Part shown: positions 34,149 through 43,003 of the stretch, piece after piece
Numbering within the stretch: position 1 is the stretch's first letter
How the letters are laid out: each line of letters begins with the position of its first letter
Assembly (NCBI GenBank): GCA_001567485.1
Contig: JZRA01000132.1
Location: 58,206 to 122,205, forward strand
From: Chloroflexi bacterium OLB13
Lineage (GTDB): Bacteria > Chloroflexota > Anaerolineae > Aggregatilineales > Phototrophicaceae
Length of the DNA stretch: 64,000 nt
Direction: 5' to 3'
Position numbers and translations under genes: made by a program
Notes under the pieces: generated by a model
Told to the model about the DNA's origin: nothing
Databases searched by the model: none
What the model saw: the letters and a program-made list of their open reading frames with translations, nothing else

Positions 34149-35864
34149 TTACATCCGATCCGGGGTACTCATGCCCATCAGCGAGAGGACGCGGCGGAAC
34201 ACGACGTTCGCCCCCTTGTAGAAGCGCAGACGCGCTCTGGCGATGTCGTCATCAATGCCTTCACCAAACACGCGCACGCGGTCGTACATCGGATGGAAGA
34301 GATTGGCTAAGTCCTGCGCAAAGAACGCGATGCGGTGCGTCTCGAACGTCTGCGTGCTCAGCGCGATCTCGTCACCGAGCGTCAGACAGCGCTTGATGAA
34401 CGCCAACTCCTCGCCACCCAACAGGCTGAGGTCGGCATCCGCGTCGGAGAAACCGCGCACGTCCGCCTCGCGCAGGATTCCGGCGGTGCGCACGTAGGCG
34501 TACTGGATGTAGTAGACCGGATTGTCCGACGACTGCTTGACGGCCAGATCGAGGTCGAAATCGAGGCGGCTGTTGGCGCTGCGGGCCAGCAGCATATAAC
34601 GCACGGCGTCGGGGCTGGTCTGGTCGATCAGGTCGTCCAGCGTTTCGTAGTTGCCGCGGCGCGTGCTCATCTTGACCTCTTTGCCGTCGCGGATGAGGCG
34701 CACGAACTGCATGATGATGACGTGGATCTTGCTGATGTCGCCGCCGAGCGCCTTGAGACCGTACTTGACGACCTTGTGTTCGGTGTCGTGGTCGGCGCCG
34801 AGCACGTTGACCAGCAGGTCGAACCCCCGCGCGAGCTTGTTCAGGTGATACGCGATGTCAGGCAGCGTATATGTGGGCGAGCCGTCATTTTTGAGGACGA
34901 CGCGATCTTCGACGTCGCCCAGCGCCGTGCTGCGGAACCACTTCGCGGGCGGCAGGTGCGCGTTCTCAGCCTTCACGTCATCCGGCTCGGACTCGCGCAC
35001 GGCGGATTCGTAGATCAGTCCGGCGGCTTCGAGCGCCTTCAACGTGTCCCATACCGCGCCGGATTCGTACAGCGAGTTCTCGTTGAAGAAAACGTCGTGT
35101 TCAATGCTGATCCGCTTGAGCGTGTCGCGGATGATGCCGAACATCTTCTTCTCGGCATACTCCTTGAAGTCCTCCCATGGCCGGTCACGCCACGCGCCGC
35201 CGACCTCCGCGATCAGGTCTTTGGCGAAGTCGATCAGGTACTCGCCCTGATAGAACGTGCCGTCATCGGGCGCGGGCTGAACAACGTCGGCGCCGAGCTG
35301 TTGGAGATAGCGGATTTGGAGACTGGTGCCGAGATGCTTCATCTGCATGCCAGCGTTGTTGAAGTAGTATTCGCGCTCGACCGCGTACCCTGCCGCTTCG
35401 AGCAGGCGGGCCATCGTATCGCCGACGATGGCGCCACGGCTGCGGCCGATGTGCAGCGGGCCGGTCGGGTTGGCGCTCACGAACTCGACCTGCGCGCGCT
35501 TCCCTGCGCCAAGCGATATCGTCCCGAAGGCGTCCCCCTCGGTGATGATCGTATCGACCTGTGCGCGCAGCCAATCGGCGCTCAGGCGGAAGTTGATGAA
35601 TCCCGGCGGCACGGCTTCCACGCCGGCGACGAACTCTGCCGCAGGCAGGTGCTTGACAATCGCCTGAGCGATGTCAAGCGGCTTCATGCCCGCCAGCTTT
35701 GCGACGGCCAATGCGCCGGCGTAGGCGTAATCACCCATTTCGGCACGGGCAGGGGGCTTGATCTCGACAGCGGGAAGTTCAAAGGTTGGGAGGTCGCCCG
35801 CGGCCTGTGCGGCAGCGACCGCGCGATGAATCAGGCCGGCATGGGCATTGAGCAGCGAATCCAC
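34149..35864 (-). CDS. argS: Arginyl-tRNA synthetase
   Basis: A 571-residue class I synthetase charging tRNA-Arg. It has an N-terminal tRNA-contact domain, a HIGH-type motif in ANPTGPLHIGRSRG, a KMSKS-type motif KEVKMSTRRGN and a C-terminal anticodon-binding helical domain. Starts with GTG at 35864, with AGGA about 7 bases before. First gene of a tight minus-strand group argS - AddA-like - membrane protein - sugar transferase. Confidence 0.95.
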   Translation of the reverse strand: MDSLLNAHAGLIHRAVAAAQAAGDLPTFELPAVEIKPPARAEMGDYAYAGALAVAKLAGMKPLDIAQAIVKHLPAAEFVAGVEAVPPGFINFRLSADWLRAQVDTIITEGDAFGTISLGAGKRAQVEFVSANPTGPLHIGRSRGAIVGDTMARLLEAAGYAVEREYYFNNAGMQMKHLGTSLQIRYLQQLGADVVQPAPDDGTFYQGEYLIDFAKDLIAEVGGAWRDRPWEDFKEYAEKKMFGIIRDTLKRISIEHDVFFNENSLYESGAVWDTLKALEAAGLIYESAVRESEPDDVKAENAHLPPAKWFRSTALGDVEDRVVLKNDGSPTYTLPDIAYHLNKLARGFDLLVNVLGADHDTEHKVVKYGLKALGGDISKIHVIIMQFVRLIRDGKEVKMSTRRGNYETLDDLIDQTSPDAVRYMLLARSANSRLDFDLDLAVKQSSDNPVYYIQYAYVRTAGILREADVRGFSDADADLSLLGGEELAFIKRCLTLGDEIALSTQTFETHRIAFFAQDLANLFHPMYDRVRVFGEGIDDDIARARLRFYKGANVVFRRVLSLMGMSTPDRM

Positions 35865-35902
35865 AGGGAGTCCTTACGGCGACACGAGGTGCGAACGGCA
35901 TC

Positions 35903-35931
35903 ATTATAGTCGCCAATTTCGCCAAACTAAA
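35903..35931 (-). promoter_or_regulatory. Promoter of argS
   Basis: Minus-strand -10 TATAAT (35903-35908), 17-base spacer and a weak -35 TTTAGT (35926-35931). Confidence 0.5.
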
Positions 35932-35974
35932 AGCCGCGCTTCATGGGCGCGCTGGTGGTCGGACAATACCTCCT

Positions 35975-36029
35975 GAATTGGTAGTGTCGTGAAATCACGA
36001 AGAGTCAGACAATGACAGAGTGCCAATTC
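35975..36029. promoter_or_regulatory. Nested inverted repeats upstream of the MocR-type gene
   Basis: An outer pair GAATTGG (35975-35981)/CCAATTC (36023-36029) encloses a perfect TCGTGA-AA-TCACGA palindrome (35987-36000) and a GTCA/TGAC pair (36005-36017). MocR regulators often bind near their own start; this is a good autoregulation site candidate. Confidence 0.4.
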
Positions 36030-36045
36030 GGGGGAGGCGCAGCCG

Positions 36046-37503
36046 ATGATTGTCCCAGTCGATGTCGACAGCACGAAGCCGCTGTACTTGCAGATCGCCG
36101 ATCACATCACGATGCTGGCGGTCGGCGGGCAGCTTGGCGGCGGCACGCGGCTGCCGGCGTCGCGCCAGCTTGCCGAGTCCCTGCAAGTCCACCGGTCAAC
36201 GGTCGTCAACGCCTACGAAGAACTCAAAGCGCGCGGCGTGATCGACGCGACGCAGGGCAGCGGTAGTTATGTCGTTCCGGGGTTGGTCGTGTCGTCGCGT
36301 CAGGCCCCGGCGATCATGCCCGCTCTGCGCGAGCCGGACGACATCGTGCGCATGTTATGGCGCGTGAACCGCGCAGACGGCGTGATCTCACTGGCGTTGG
36401 GGCTGCCGGCGGACGAGTTGATGCCGATCGAAACGTATGAGGCGGCCCGATCGCGCGCGCTGCGCCGGGATCGTGCCGAAGCGCTCAACTACGAAGACCC
36501 AAGCGGCTACGAACCGCTGCGCCGCGCAATCGCCGGGCATCTGGCGAAAAGTGGGGCCGTAGTCGACCCTGAGAACGTGATCGTCACCGTCGGCGCGCAA
36601 GAGGCGTTGAACCTGACGGCGCGCGCGCTCGCTACCTATGGCGATACGGTGCTGGTCGAAGCGCCGGGGTTCTTCCTGTACACGATGAACTTGAAACGAC
36701 TCGGCTATAACGTGTTGGGCTATCGACTGAGGCCGTCTGGCCCGGATTGGGCGTCGCTCGCCGGCACACTGTGCCAGACGACCGTCGGCGGTGCGTGCGA
36801 CTCGCTGCCGCGTCCGCGCTTCGTGCTGGCGTCGCCCGACTTTCAGAACCCGACCGGATCGCACTGGTCAGCGGACGACCGTCACCGCTTTGTCGACACG
36901 ATGCAGGAACTGGACTTGCAGGTCATCGAGGACGCGACGTACCGCGATCTGGTGTATGACGGCGCGCCGCAGATGCCGCTGCTGGCGCTCGACGATGACG
37001 TTATCCATATCGGGACGTTTTCTAAGGTGATGATGCCGGCGCTGCGCATCGGGTACATCGTGGCGCGCGGCGCTCTGCGCGAGCAGCTGATCACGCTGCG
37101 GAATATCGCGTGCGGCAGCGCCTACGGCCTCGCTCAGCGGGCGGTCACCGAGATGCTCGTGACGGGTCAGTATGATGAGCACGTCCGGCGGATTCAGGCG
37201 GAGTATCGGGTGCGGCGAGATGCGCTGTGCGCCGCGCTGGACGAGTATATGCCGGACGAGGTTCAGTTTGAAAAGCCGATGGGCGGCTTCTACGTGTGGC
37301 TGCGCCTGCCGGAGCAGGTCAACGCGGTGACGCTGTTCACCGAGGCCCTGCAGCGGGGTATCGCGGTCGCGCCCTCGCATGTGTTCTACCCGGACGGACT
37401 CCATGAGAACGCCGTCCGGCTGTCATTCGCCCGCTACAACGCGGACACCCTGCGCTATGCCGCCAAGCGGCTGGCCGATCTTGTGCATCACATGATGCGC
37501 TAA
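36046..37503 (+). CDS. MocR/PdxR-type transcription regulator (GntR HTH fused to aminotransferase fold)
   Basis: A 485-residue fusion. Residues about 10-75 are a GntR winged helix (PLYLQIADHITML, LPASRQLAESLQVHRSTV, GVIDATQGSGSYV). The rest is a class I aminotransferase-like PLP domain with the Schiff-base Lys in IGTFSKVMMPALRIGYIV. Such regulators sense PLP or amino compounds and control vitamin B6, GABA or taurine genes. No obvious target gene is adjacent except the small unknown gene downstream. GGAGG precedes the ATG. It diverges from argS. Confidence 0.9.
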   Translation: MIVPVDVDSTKPLYLQIADHITMLAVGGQLGGGTRLPASRQLAESLQVHRSTVVNAYEELKARGVIDATQGSGSYVVPGLVVSSRQAPAIMPALREPDDIVRMLWRVNRADGVISLALGLPADELMPIETYEAARSRALRRDRAEALNYEDPSGYEPLRRAIAGHLAKSGAVVDPENVIVTVGAQEALNLTARALATYGDTVLVEAPGFFLYTMNLKRLGYNVLGYRLRPSGPDWASLAGTLCQTTVGGACDSLPRPRFVLASPDFQNPTGSHWSADDRHRFVDTMQELDLQVIEDATYRDLVYDGAPQMPLLALDDDVIHIGTFSKVMMPALRIGYIVARGALREQLITLRNIACGSAYGLAQRAVTEMLVTGQYDEHVRRIQAEYRVRRDALCAALDEYMPDEVQFEKPMGGFYVWLRLPEQVNAVTLFTEALQRGIAVAPSHVFYPDGLHENAVRLSFARYNADTLRYAAKRLADLVHHMMR

Positions 37504-37516
37504 AGGAGACTAACAG

Positions 37517-37906
37517 ATGAACGAACTCACGATTGTCTACGCTTCAAACCATGCCGTTCCGCGCCTGAGCGCGTCCACGCTGGCCGACCCGTGGGCCGTA
37601 TTCGTGCCGGAAACCCTGTCCGACGCGCTCGCCGAGACGATCTTCTACGTGCCGCATGTCGTGGTGATCGACGGGCGCGAGGGCTGGCTGGCGGATTTCG
37701 CCCAGCACCTCGCGTCGGTGACTGCGCCCAGCCCGCGCGGCCACGACATCGTCGTGTGGATCGGTGGCCGTATCGAGGATGCGGCGCGCTTCCCGGCATA
37801 CGTCTCGGCTTGGATCGCCCCGCAGGATATCGATGGCGACGCGTTAGCCGCGCTCGTGATCGAGGCGAATGCGATGCGCGCGCACGATACGCCGATGTCC
37901 GCCTGA
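37517..37906 (+). CDS. Small protein of unknown function
   Basis: A 129-residue soluble protein with AAAGGAG 8 bases before the ATG, 13 bases after the MocR-type gene, so likely co-transcribed. It alternates short hydrophobic strands (HVVVIDG, HDIVVWIGG, VSAWIAP) and helices, loosely like a receiver or Rossmann half-fold, but no motif is recognised. Confidence 0.65.
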   Translation: MNELTIVYASNHAVPRLSASTLADPWAVFVPETLSDALAETIFYVPHVVVIDGREGWLADFAQHLASVTAPSPRGHDIVVWIGGRIEDAARFPAYVSAWIAPQDIDGDALAALVIEANAMRAHDTPMSA

Positions 37907-37928
37907 TCGCCCCGGCTCAGCCCTGCGC

Positions 37929-38368
37929 TCAGCCGGCGGCGAGGGCGGCCCCACTGTGCAGGGCGAACGCGATGATGGCGGCGTAAACCGTGATGCTGAC
38001 GAGCGCGGCGGGGATGAACCGGCGCGGTTCGAGCCGCAGCACCTTCGAGGTCGCCGCCATCCACCAACCCCCGTCCACGGTGTCGCGATCAACACGAACC
38101 ACAGGCCCCAACGGTTGAAACGGGCCGTCGCGCGGTCGCTGACCAGCCGGTGCATCCACGATTTCAGACGGTCAGAGCGCATCGCCCGGTCGTACGCGAA
38201 ATGAACGAGCAGGATCGGGGTCGCGTTGCCCAGCACGCTCCAGAAGAACGCGGACACCGCGTCGAGGCCGGACGCCATCGCTAGCGGCACGGCGACGTAG
38301 ATCTCAGCCAGAGGAAAGAAACCGAGGAACCAAGCTCCAGCCGCGAGGCCGGCGTAGTTAATCAGCAT
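37929..38368 (-). pseudogene. Small multidrug-export-like membrane protein, frameshifted
   Basis: The first 100 residues (ATG at 38368 with GGAG 7 bases before) read LAEIYVAVPLAMASGLD and ILLVHFAYDRA, then WFVLIATPWTG, as in the COG2426 small exporter family. After a run of five C (38068-38072; G on the coding strand) the frame is lost, and the rest of the family sequence (WWMAATSKVLRLEPRRFIPA, then VYAAIIAFALHSG) continues in another frame to a stop at 37929. One missing base in the G run would restore the gene. It is either a recent mutation or an assembly error. It lies 22 bases after the tetR stop and is the likely target of that regulator. Confidence 0.72.
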
Positions 38369-38390
38369 AGGTGCGCTCCAAATCCGGTCG

Positions 38391-38948
38391 TTATGCGTGG
38401 TCGATGAGGGTGAACAGGTAATCGCGGATGCTGCTGCGCCGATCTCCGTCAAGCGCTTGCAGGCCGAGCAGTTCAGTTGCCCACACGCCGTCTGTGGCGA
38501 GCATGATCGCCAGCGCGCGGTCGGCCGGCAGGCCGTCTTGCAGCACGCGGGCCTGCCAGTGTTCATAGCGCTTTGCGATCTTGACTTTCAGCTCAGGATG
38601 CGCCGTGACAATCGCGAGCGCTGCGGCTGAGTAGGGCGCATCGGGCAGCGGGTCTTCGAAGCTGGCCTGCACGTATGCGCGAAGATATTGGCCCGCGCGT
38701 TCGGAATCTCCGTTCGACTTCAGCAGGGCTTCGATTCGGGCGTCGAACCCGTCGAGGTACGCGTCGAGGAGCGCCTCGATCAGCTGATCCTTGCTGGGGA
38801 AGTGATAGAGCAGGCCACCTTTGCTCACACCGGCGGCGGCGGCCGTGGCGTCGAGCGTGAGCTGGGCCGCGCCGTGCGCGTTGACTACGTTGGATGCTGC
38901 GTTCAGGATCGATTCGCGCCGGCTTGGCGCGCCGCGTTTCTTCGCCAT
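38391..38948 (-). CDS. TetR-family transcriptional repressor
   Basis: A 185-residue regulator. The N-terminal helix-turn-helix reads ESILNAASNVVNAHG, LTLDATAAAAGVSKGGLLYH and FPSKDQLIEAL, the classic TetR layout. The C-terminal 120 residues form a helical ligand domain. It starts at ATG 38948, just after its own operator, and is followed by a small-exporter gene, so it probably represses itself and the exporter until a toxic ligand binds. Confidence 0.9.
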   Translation of the reverse strand: MAKKRGAPSRRESILNAASNVVNAHGAAQLTLDATAAAAGVSKGGLLYHFPSKDQLIEALLDAYLDGFDARIEALLKSNGDSERAGQYLRAYVQASFEDPLPDAPYSAAALAIVTAHPELKVKIAKRYEHWQARVLQDGLPADRALAIMLATDGVWATELLGLQALDGDRRSSIRDYLFTLIDHA

Positions 38949-38974
38949 GATTCTGTCCCCCCGATACCAGAATT

Positions 38975-39004
38975 AGTATACCGGCTGGACGGTATAGAAA
39001 TCAA
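38975..39004 (-). promoter_or_regulatory. Promoter and operator of the TetR-exporter pair
   Basis: Minus-strand -35 TTGATT (38999-39004), 18-base spacer, -10 TATACT (38975-38980). A perfect 7-6-7 inverted repeat TATACCG/CGGTATA (38977-38996) covers the spacer and most of the -10, so bound repressor would exclude RNA polymerase. Confidence 0.75.
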
Positions 39005-39011
39005 GAGGCAA

Positions 39012-39044
39012 AAAGCGGGCCGTCCGAAGTGAACGACCCGCTTT
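39012..39044 (-). terminator. Intrinsic terminator of etfBA
   Basis: A 12-base-pair stem (39012-39023 with 39033-39044, one mismatch) followed on the minus strand by TTTTT, 17 bases after the etfA stop. Confidence 0.75.
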
Positions 39045-39060
39045 GTCTATCTGCTGTGTG

Positions 39061-40092
39061 TTACTTGCCGAGGCGCGCCTTGAGTTCGGCCGTGAGCGCC
39101 GGCACGATCTGGAACACGTCCCCGACCAGACCGTAGCGCGCCATCTTGAAGATCGGCGCTTCGGCGTCCTTGTTGATCGCGACGATCACCTTGCTGGTGC
39201 GCATACCGGCTTGATGCTGAATCGCGCCGCTGATCGCGCAGGCGATGTACAGGTCAGGGGAGACCGTCTTGCCTGTTTGGCCGACCTGATGCGCGTAGGA
39301 GATGTAACCGGCGTCCACTGCCGCGCGCGAGGCGCCAATCGCGCCGCCCAGCACGTCGGCCAACGGTTGAAGCACGTTCGCGAAGGCATCCTGCGCCTTC
39401 CAGATTTCGGCGTTTTCGACGCCAGCGGGGGCATCTTTCGGGTTGTTCGCCATGCCGCGCCCGCCGCTGATGATAATCGCCGCGTCGGTCAGGTTGACGG
39501 TGCCGGCTTCCGCCTCGAACGAGACGACCTTGGTTCGGATACTGTCCTCGGCCAGCACTGCAGGAATCGTCTCGACGCTGCCGGACGCTGCGCCTTCCGC
39601 CGGCGCTTTGAACGCACGGGCGCGAATCGTCACACAAACGGTTCCTTCGCCGGTGCTGGCGGCTTGGCTGAGCAGCTTGCCGGCATAGACCGGACGAGTC
39701 GCCACGACCTGACCATCCGCCACGCTCAATTCGACCACCTCGGACAAGATGGCGCTGTCGGTATCGGCGGCCACAGCAGCGGCCAGTTCGCGCCCTGCGG
39801 CGGTCGCTACGGCGACGAGCGCCTTCGGTGACCGGTCGGCCACCAGCTTGGACAGGATCGGGGCGTACGCCTCGAAGCGATACGTCGTCAGCGTCGGATC
39901 ATCGCAGGCGAGCGCGCTGGATGCGCCGAACTTGAGTGCCTCTTGTGCGACGCCGGCCGCGTTCTCGCCGAGCACCACCGCGGTGACGCCGACGCCGAAG
40001 CCGTCCGCGATCAGCTTACCCGCGCCGACCGCCTCCCAACTGGTGGGCTTGGCCTTTCCGCCTTCTGTTTCAATCCATACGAGAACAGTCAT
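39061..40092 (-). CDS. etfA: Electron transfer flavoprotein, alpha subunit
   Basis: A 343-residue FAD-binding subunit. The C-terminal FAD domain shows GRGM, then GQTGKTVSPDLYIACAISG and GAIQHQAGMRTSKVIVAIN, followed by ADYGLVGDVFQI-type sequence (here ARYGLVGDVFQIVPAL). It takes electrons from flavin dehydrogenases and passes them to the quinone pool or to complexes. It starts two bases after the etfB stop. No dehydrogenase or ETF-quinone oxidoreductase is nearby. Confidence 0.95.
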   Translation of the reverse strand: MTVLVWIETEGGKAKPTSWEAVGAGKLIADGFGVGVTAVVLGENAAGVAQEALKFGASSALACDDPTLTTYRFEAYAPILSKLVADRSPKALVAVATAAGRELAAAVAADTDSAILSEVVELSVADGQVVATRPVYAGKLLSQAASTGEGTVCVTIRARAFKAPAEGAASGSVETIPAVLAEDSIRTKVVSFEAEAGTVNLTDAAIIISGGRGMANNPKDAPAGVENAEIWKAQDAFANVLQPLADVLGGAIGASRAAVDAGYISYAHQVGQTGKTVSPDLYIACAISGAIQHQAGMRTSKVIVAINKDAEAPIFKMARYGLVGDVFQIVPALTAELKARLGK

Positions 40093-40094
40093 GG

Positions 40095-40874
40095 TTAGAG
40101 CACCTTTTCTTCTAGCAGGCGGTCGACCAGCAGCTTGGCTTGCACGGCGGGTTCGCCGTCGATCATCTCGACCTCGACACTGCGCGGCGGCAGGTTCGAA
40201 TAGGCGTTCACAACGGTGCGGCGCACGGGAAGCGATACGCCGAGATCGGCGAGCGACCAGACGGGAATGGTGGCCTTGCTCGCCTTACGGATGCCGATGA
40301 ACGACGGATAGCGCGGCTCGTTGATCTCTTTGGTCACGCTGATGACCACCGGAAGGCTGCTTGTCACGACCTGCTTGCCGCCTTCGAGCGTGCGTTCAAC
40401 CTGAATCGTCCCGGCGGCCGTGTCGATGGCGAGGATCTTCGAGACGCTGGTGAGAAGCGGGAAGCCCAGCTTGCGAGCGATCATCACCGTGTGCTGGTCG
40501 GTGCCGACGTCGACCGCCTCTTTGCCGAACAGAACCAGCTTGACGTCCTCCAGCTTGTTGACGGCGGCGGCGGCCGCAGCGGCATACGACAGGCCATCCA
40601 CCGGATCAAGCGCCGGGTCTTCGATGCGTACGGCCTCGTCCAAACCCATGGCGAGGCTGTGCTTGAGCGCCTCGCTGTGCATCTCCGGCCCGATGGCGAT
40701 GACGGTCGCCTTGCCACCGATGTTCTTGGCCTGAACGATGGCTTCTTCGAGGGCGTATTCGTCCCACGGGTTAACCACCGTGGACGCGCCGCCCCACGTT
40801 ATCTTGCCGTCACTGCCGACTTCAACACGCGCGGCGGTATCCGGCGTACTGCGGGTAAACGTAACGATCTGCAA
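40095..40874 (-). CDS. etfB: Electron transfer flavoprotein, beta subunit
   Basis: A 259-residue partner of EtfA. Features: VVNPWDEYALEEAI, VIAIGPEMHSEALKHSLAMGLDEAV, LFGKEAVDVGTDQHTVMIA and GGKQVVTSSLPVVISVTKEI. The TTG at 40874 is the likely start, with GGAGGAA 6 bases before it; the longer frame adds ten residues that contain the ribosome site. Confidence 0.94.
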   Translation of the reverse strand: MQIVTFTRSTPDTAARVEVGSDGKITWGGASTVVNPWDEYALEEAIVQAKNIGGKATVIAIGPEMHSEALKHSLAMGLDEAVRIEDPALDPVDGLSYAAAAAAAVNKLEDVKLVLFGKEAVDVGTDQHTVMIARKLGFPLLTSVSKILAIDTAAGTIQVERTLEGGKQVVTSSLPVVISVTKEINEPRYPSFIGIRKASKATIPVWSLADLGVSLPVRRTVVNAYSNLPPRSVEVEMIDGEPAVQAKLLVDRLLEEKVL

Positions 40875-40914
40875 GGGGAATTCCTCCAATAGCACCCTAC
40901 GCACTTGAAGACGT

Positions 40915-40943
40915 ATTGTATCGTTAGGCGGCAGGAAATTGAA
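40915..40943 (-). promoter_or_regulatory. Putative promoter of etfBA
   Basis: Minus-strand -10 TACAAT (40915-40920), 17-base spacer, weak -35 TTCAAT (40938-40943). Confidence 0.45.
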
Positions 40944-41086
40944 CCGCGATTCGATAGTACTCGTCGGGACGGCGCTCCGCGCTGTGGGCAGTGCGCAGGG
41001 GTTGGCTCGCGGCGGGTGTCATCCCAAGCGGGAAGGCGCGTCAACAAGCTGGAATATCACGGATTGGCACACGGGAACAAAACTTG

Positions 41087-41095
41087 TGTCATAAT
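41087..41095 (+). promoter_or_regulatory. Possible extended -10 for the secreted protease gene
   Basis: TGTCATAAT has the TGn extension before CATAAT; no clear -35. Leader about 40 bases. Confidence 0.3.
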
Positions 41096-41140
41096 CGTAT
41101 CATGCACGGATGACGATCAATGCGGAAATGAGGAAAAAAT

Positions 41141-42979
41141 ATGCGCCGGCTCGCACTGCTCATCATTGTCGCGGCGGTACTTTGCGCCGGCGTCGCGCCG
41201 GCGGGGAACGCGCAAAGCGGCCTGACACCCAAAGCCATCGAGCAAATATCGCAGTCAGTCGTATTTATTTTGGAATACGTTAATGGCGAACCCGTATCTA
41301 CGGGTTCGGGCACGATAGTCGAGCCGACCGGTCTGATTTATACCAACCGGCATGTGGTCGAAGCCGGCGGCGACTTTGAGATCTACCAAACGACCACACT
41401 GGGGGAGCTTCCGACCGTGATCGGTTGGGCGACGGTCGTTCAGGCGTTCAACGAAATCGACTTCGCGATTCTGCAGATTGACCGCGCGCCGGACGGCAGC
41501 CCAATCAACCCGACCTCGCTCAACCTATCGGTCATCAACGAGGCGGCGGGCGAGGTCGCGCTGGGTGACTCTGTGTACGTATTCGGGTATCCATCGGTTG
41601 GCGACGGGTATCTGGTCGTCACTCAGGGGTCGATCACGAGCGTCGAGAACGCCAACCTGTTCGATCGGCGCGTGCCGCTGTGGTACCGCACCGACGCCGA
41701 AATCTCGCCGGGTAACTCCGGCGGTCTGGTGGTCGATATCAACGGGCGCTTCCTCGGCCTGCCGACGATGGTTCGCAGCGAGGAGCGCACGCTCGGCAGG
41801 CTGGGCGGTATCTTGCCGTTCGTGGCGGTCGAAACCGTGCTAGGCGCGTATGCGCAGGGGCTGATCCCCGACACGGTGACGGTGACGCTCGATAACACGT
41901 CTTCCACTGAAATTTGCTACATCTACATCGCGCCGAGCAACGCCGCCGACTGGGGGCCGGATCGGTTGGGTAATACGGGTACCGTTCCTCCGGGGGCGAC
42001 CTTCACAATCGACATTGAGCCGGGCATCTACGACATGCTGCTGCAAGATTGCAGCGCGACCGCGCTGGCGAATCTGCGCGAGCGTGACTTCACGGCCTCG
42101 TCACACGTGCGCTATCCGGCCGACGAGACGCAGCAAACGGCGAACCAAAGCCTCTCCATCAAAATCACCAATATCGAGTACGACGTAGCGGCCAACGATA
42201 CCGGTGATCTCGGCTTCAAGATACACACCGAGATTCAGGCGGTCGGTTATCGCGATCAGGAAATCCGCGTGGCAGTGTTCTATCGCAACAATGATGGATC
42301 CGCCATTCCGTGTGAAAACATGACCGAGGACGAGTGCGATCCGGCCGGCGGCCTGACCGTACAGTCGGTACTTACGCCGTCGTTCGACGACACGATCTGG
42401 GACGATTACTGGTTCTGGATCCCGTACATCGGGCTGCCGGATTCGTTCACCGGCACGGTCAACTTCCAAGTCGTCGCCAATGTTGGCCCCAACGACGGCA
42501 CGACGTTGTCTAATCCAAGTTCACCGTCGCCGGTGACGATTTCGCTGGGATCGGGCGGGCCGACGCCAACCTCGGACAGCGAGTTCTCGATCACGATCAC
42601 CCGTATGGAGTTCGATGTCGGCGGCGATCGCAGTTCCGAGGAGGGCATCAAGACCTACGTGAACTTCGAGGCGACCGGATATCGGGGTGTGCCGGTGCGG
42701 GTGGCGTTGTTCTTCTTCTGGGCGGATGGCACGCCGATCCCGTGCGGGAGCGACAGTTACTACTGCGATCCCGGAGGCGGCCTCACGGTGCAGGAGGTGG
42801 TGACGCCAACCTACGACTCCAGCGCGTGGACAGATTACTGGATGCACGTGCCGTACTCGCAGCTCCCGCGCGGCCTGAGCGGCACGCAGCGTGCTTATGT
42901 CGTCGCCAACATCGGCCCGGACGGCAGCGGGACGCTCAACAATCCGAGCGGCGGCTTCAACTTCGAGCTGTACTACTAG
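41141..42979 (+). CDS. Secreted trypsin-like serine protease with duplicated C-terminal domain
   Basis: A 612-residue exported protein. Signal peptide residues 1-24 (ends GNAQ). The protease domain (about 28-240) is of the HtrA/trypsin type with His71 (TNRHVV), Asp107 (NEIDFAI) and Ser193 (SPGNSGG). There is no PDZ domain. A beta domain with two Cys follows (245-310). The end is two copies of an approximately 130-residue domain (337-469 and 481-612) sharing ECDPAGGLTVQ/YCDPGGGLTVQ and a DYW motif, joined by a Pro/Thr linker. AGGAAAAA lies before the ATG. Substrate unknown; the repeats may bind targets at the cell surface. Confidence 0.9.
   Translation: MRRLALLIIVAAVLCAGVAPAGNAQSGLTPKAIEQISQSVVFILEYVNGEPVSTGSGTIVEPTGLIYTNRHVVEAGGDFEIYQTTTLGELPTVIGWATVVQAFNEIDFAILQIDRAPDGSPINPTSLNLSVINEAAGEVALGDSVYVFGYPSVGDGYLVVTQGSITSVENANLFDRRVPLWYRTDAEISPGNSGGLVVDINGRFLGLPTMVRSEERTLGRLGGILPFVAVETVLGAYAQGLIPDTVTVTLDNTSSTEICYIYIAPSNAADWGPDRLGNTGTVPPGATFTIDIEPGIYDMLLQDCSATALANLRERDFTASSHVRYPADETQQTANQSLSIKITNIEYDVAANDTGDLGFKIHTEIQAVGYRDQEIRVAVFYRNNDGSAIPCENMTEDECDPAGGLTVQSVLTPSFDDTIWDDYWFWIPYIGLPDSFTGTVNFQVVANVGPNDGTTLSNPSSPSPVTISLGSGGPTPTSDSEFSITITRMEFDVGGDRSSEEGIKTYVNFEATGYRGVPVRVALFFFWADGTPIPCGSDSYYCDPGGGLTVQEVVTPTYDSSAWTDYWMHVPYSQLPRGLSGTQRAYVVANIGPDGSGTLNNPSGGFNFELYY
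42149..42976 (+). repeat. Two tandem copies of a C-terminal protein domain
   Basis: The segments 42149-42547 and 42581-42976 encode homologous domains: IKITNIEYDV against ITITRMEFDV, EIQAVGYRDQEIRVAVF against NFEATGYRGVPVRVALF, and VVANVGPNDGTTLSNPS against VVANIGPDGSGTLNNPS. The copies are diverged, so the duplication is old. Confidence 0.8.
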
Positions 42980-43003
42980 ACGACAAGACAGTCACGCCTG
43001 TGA

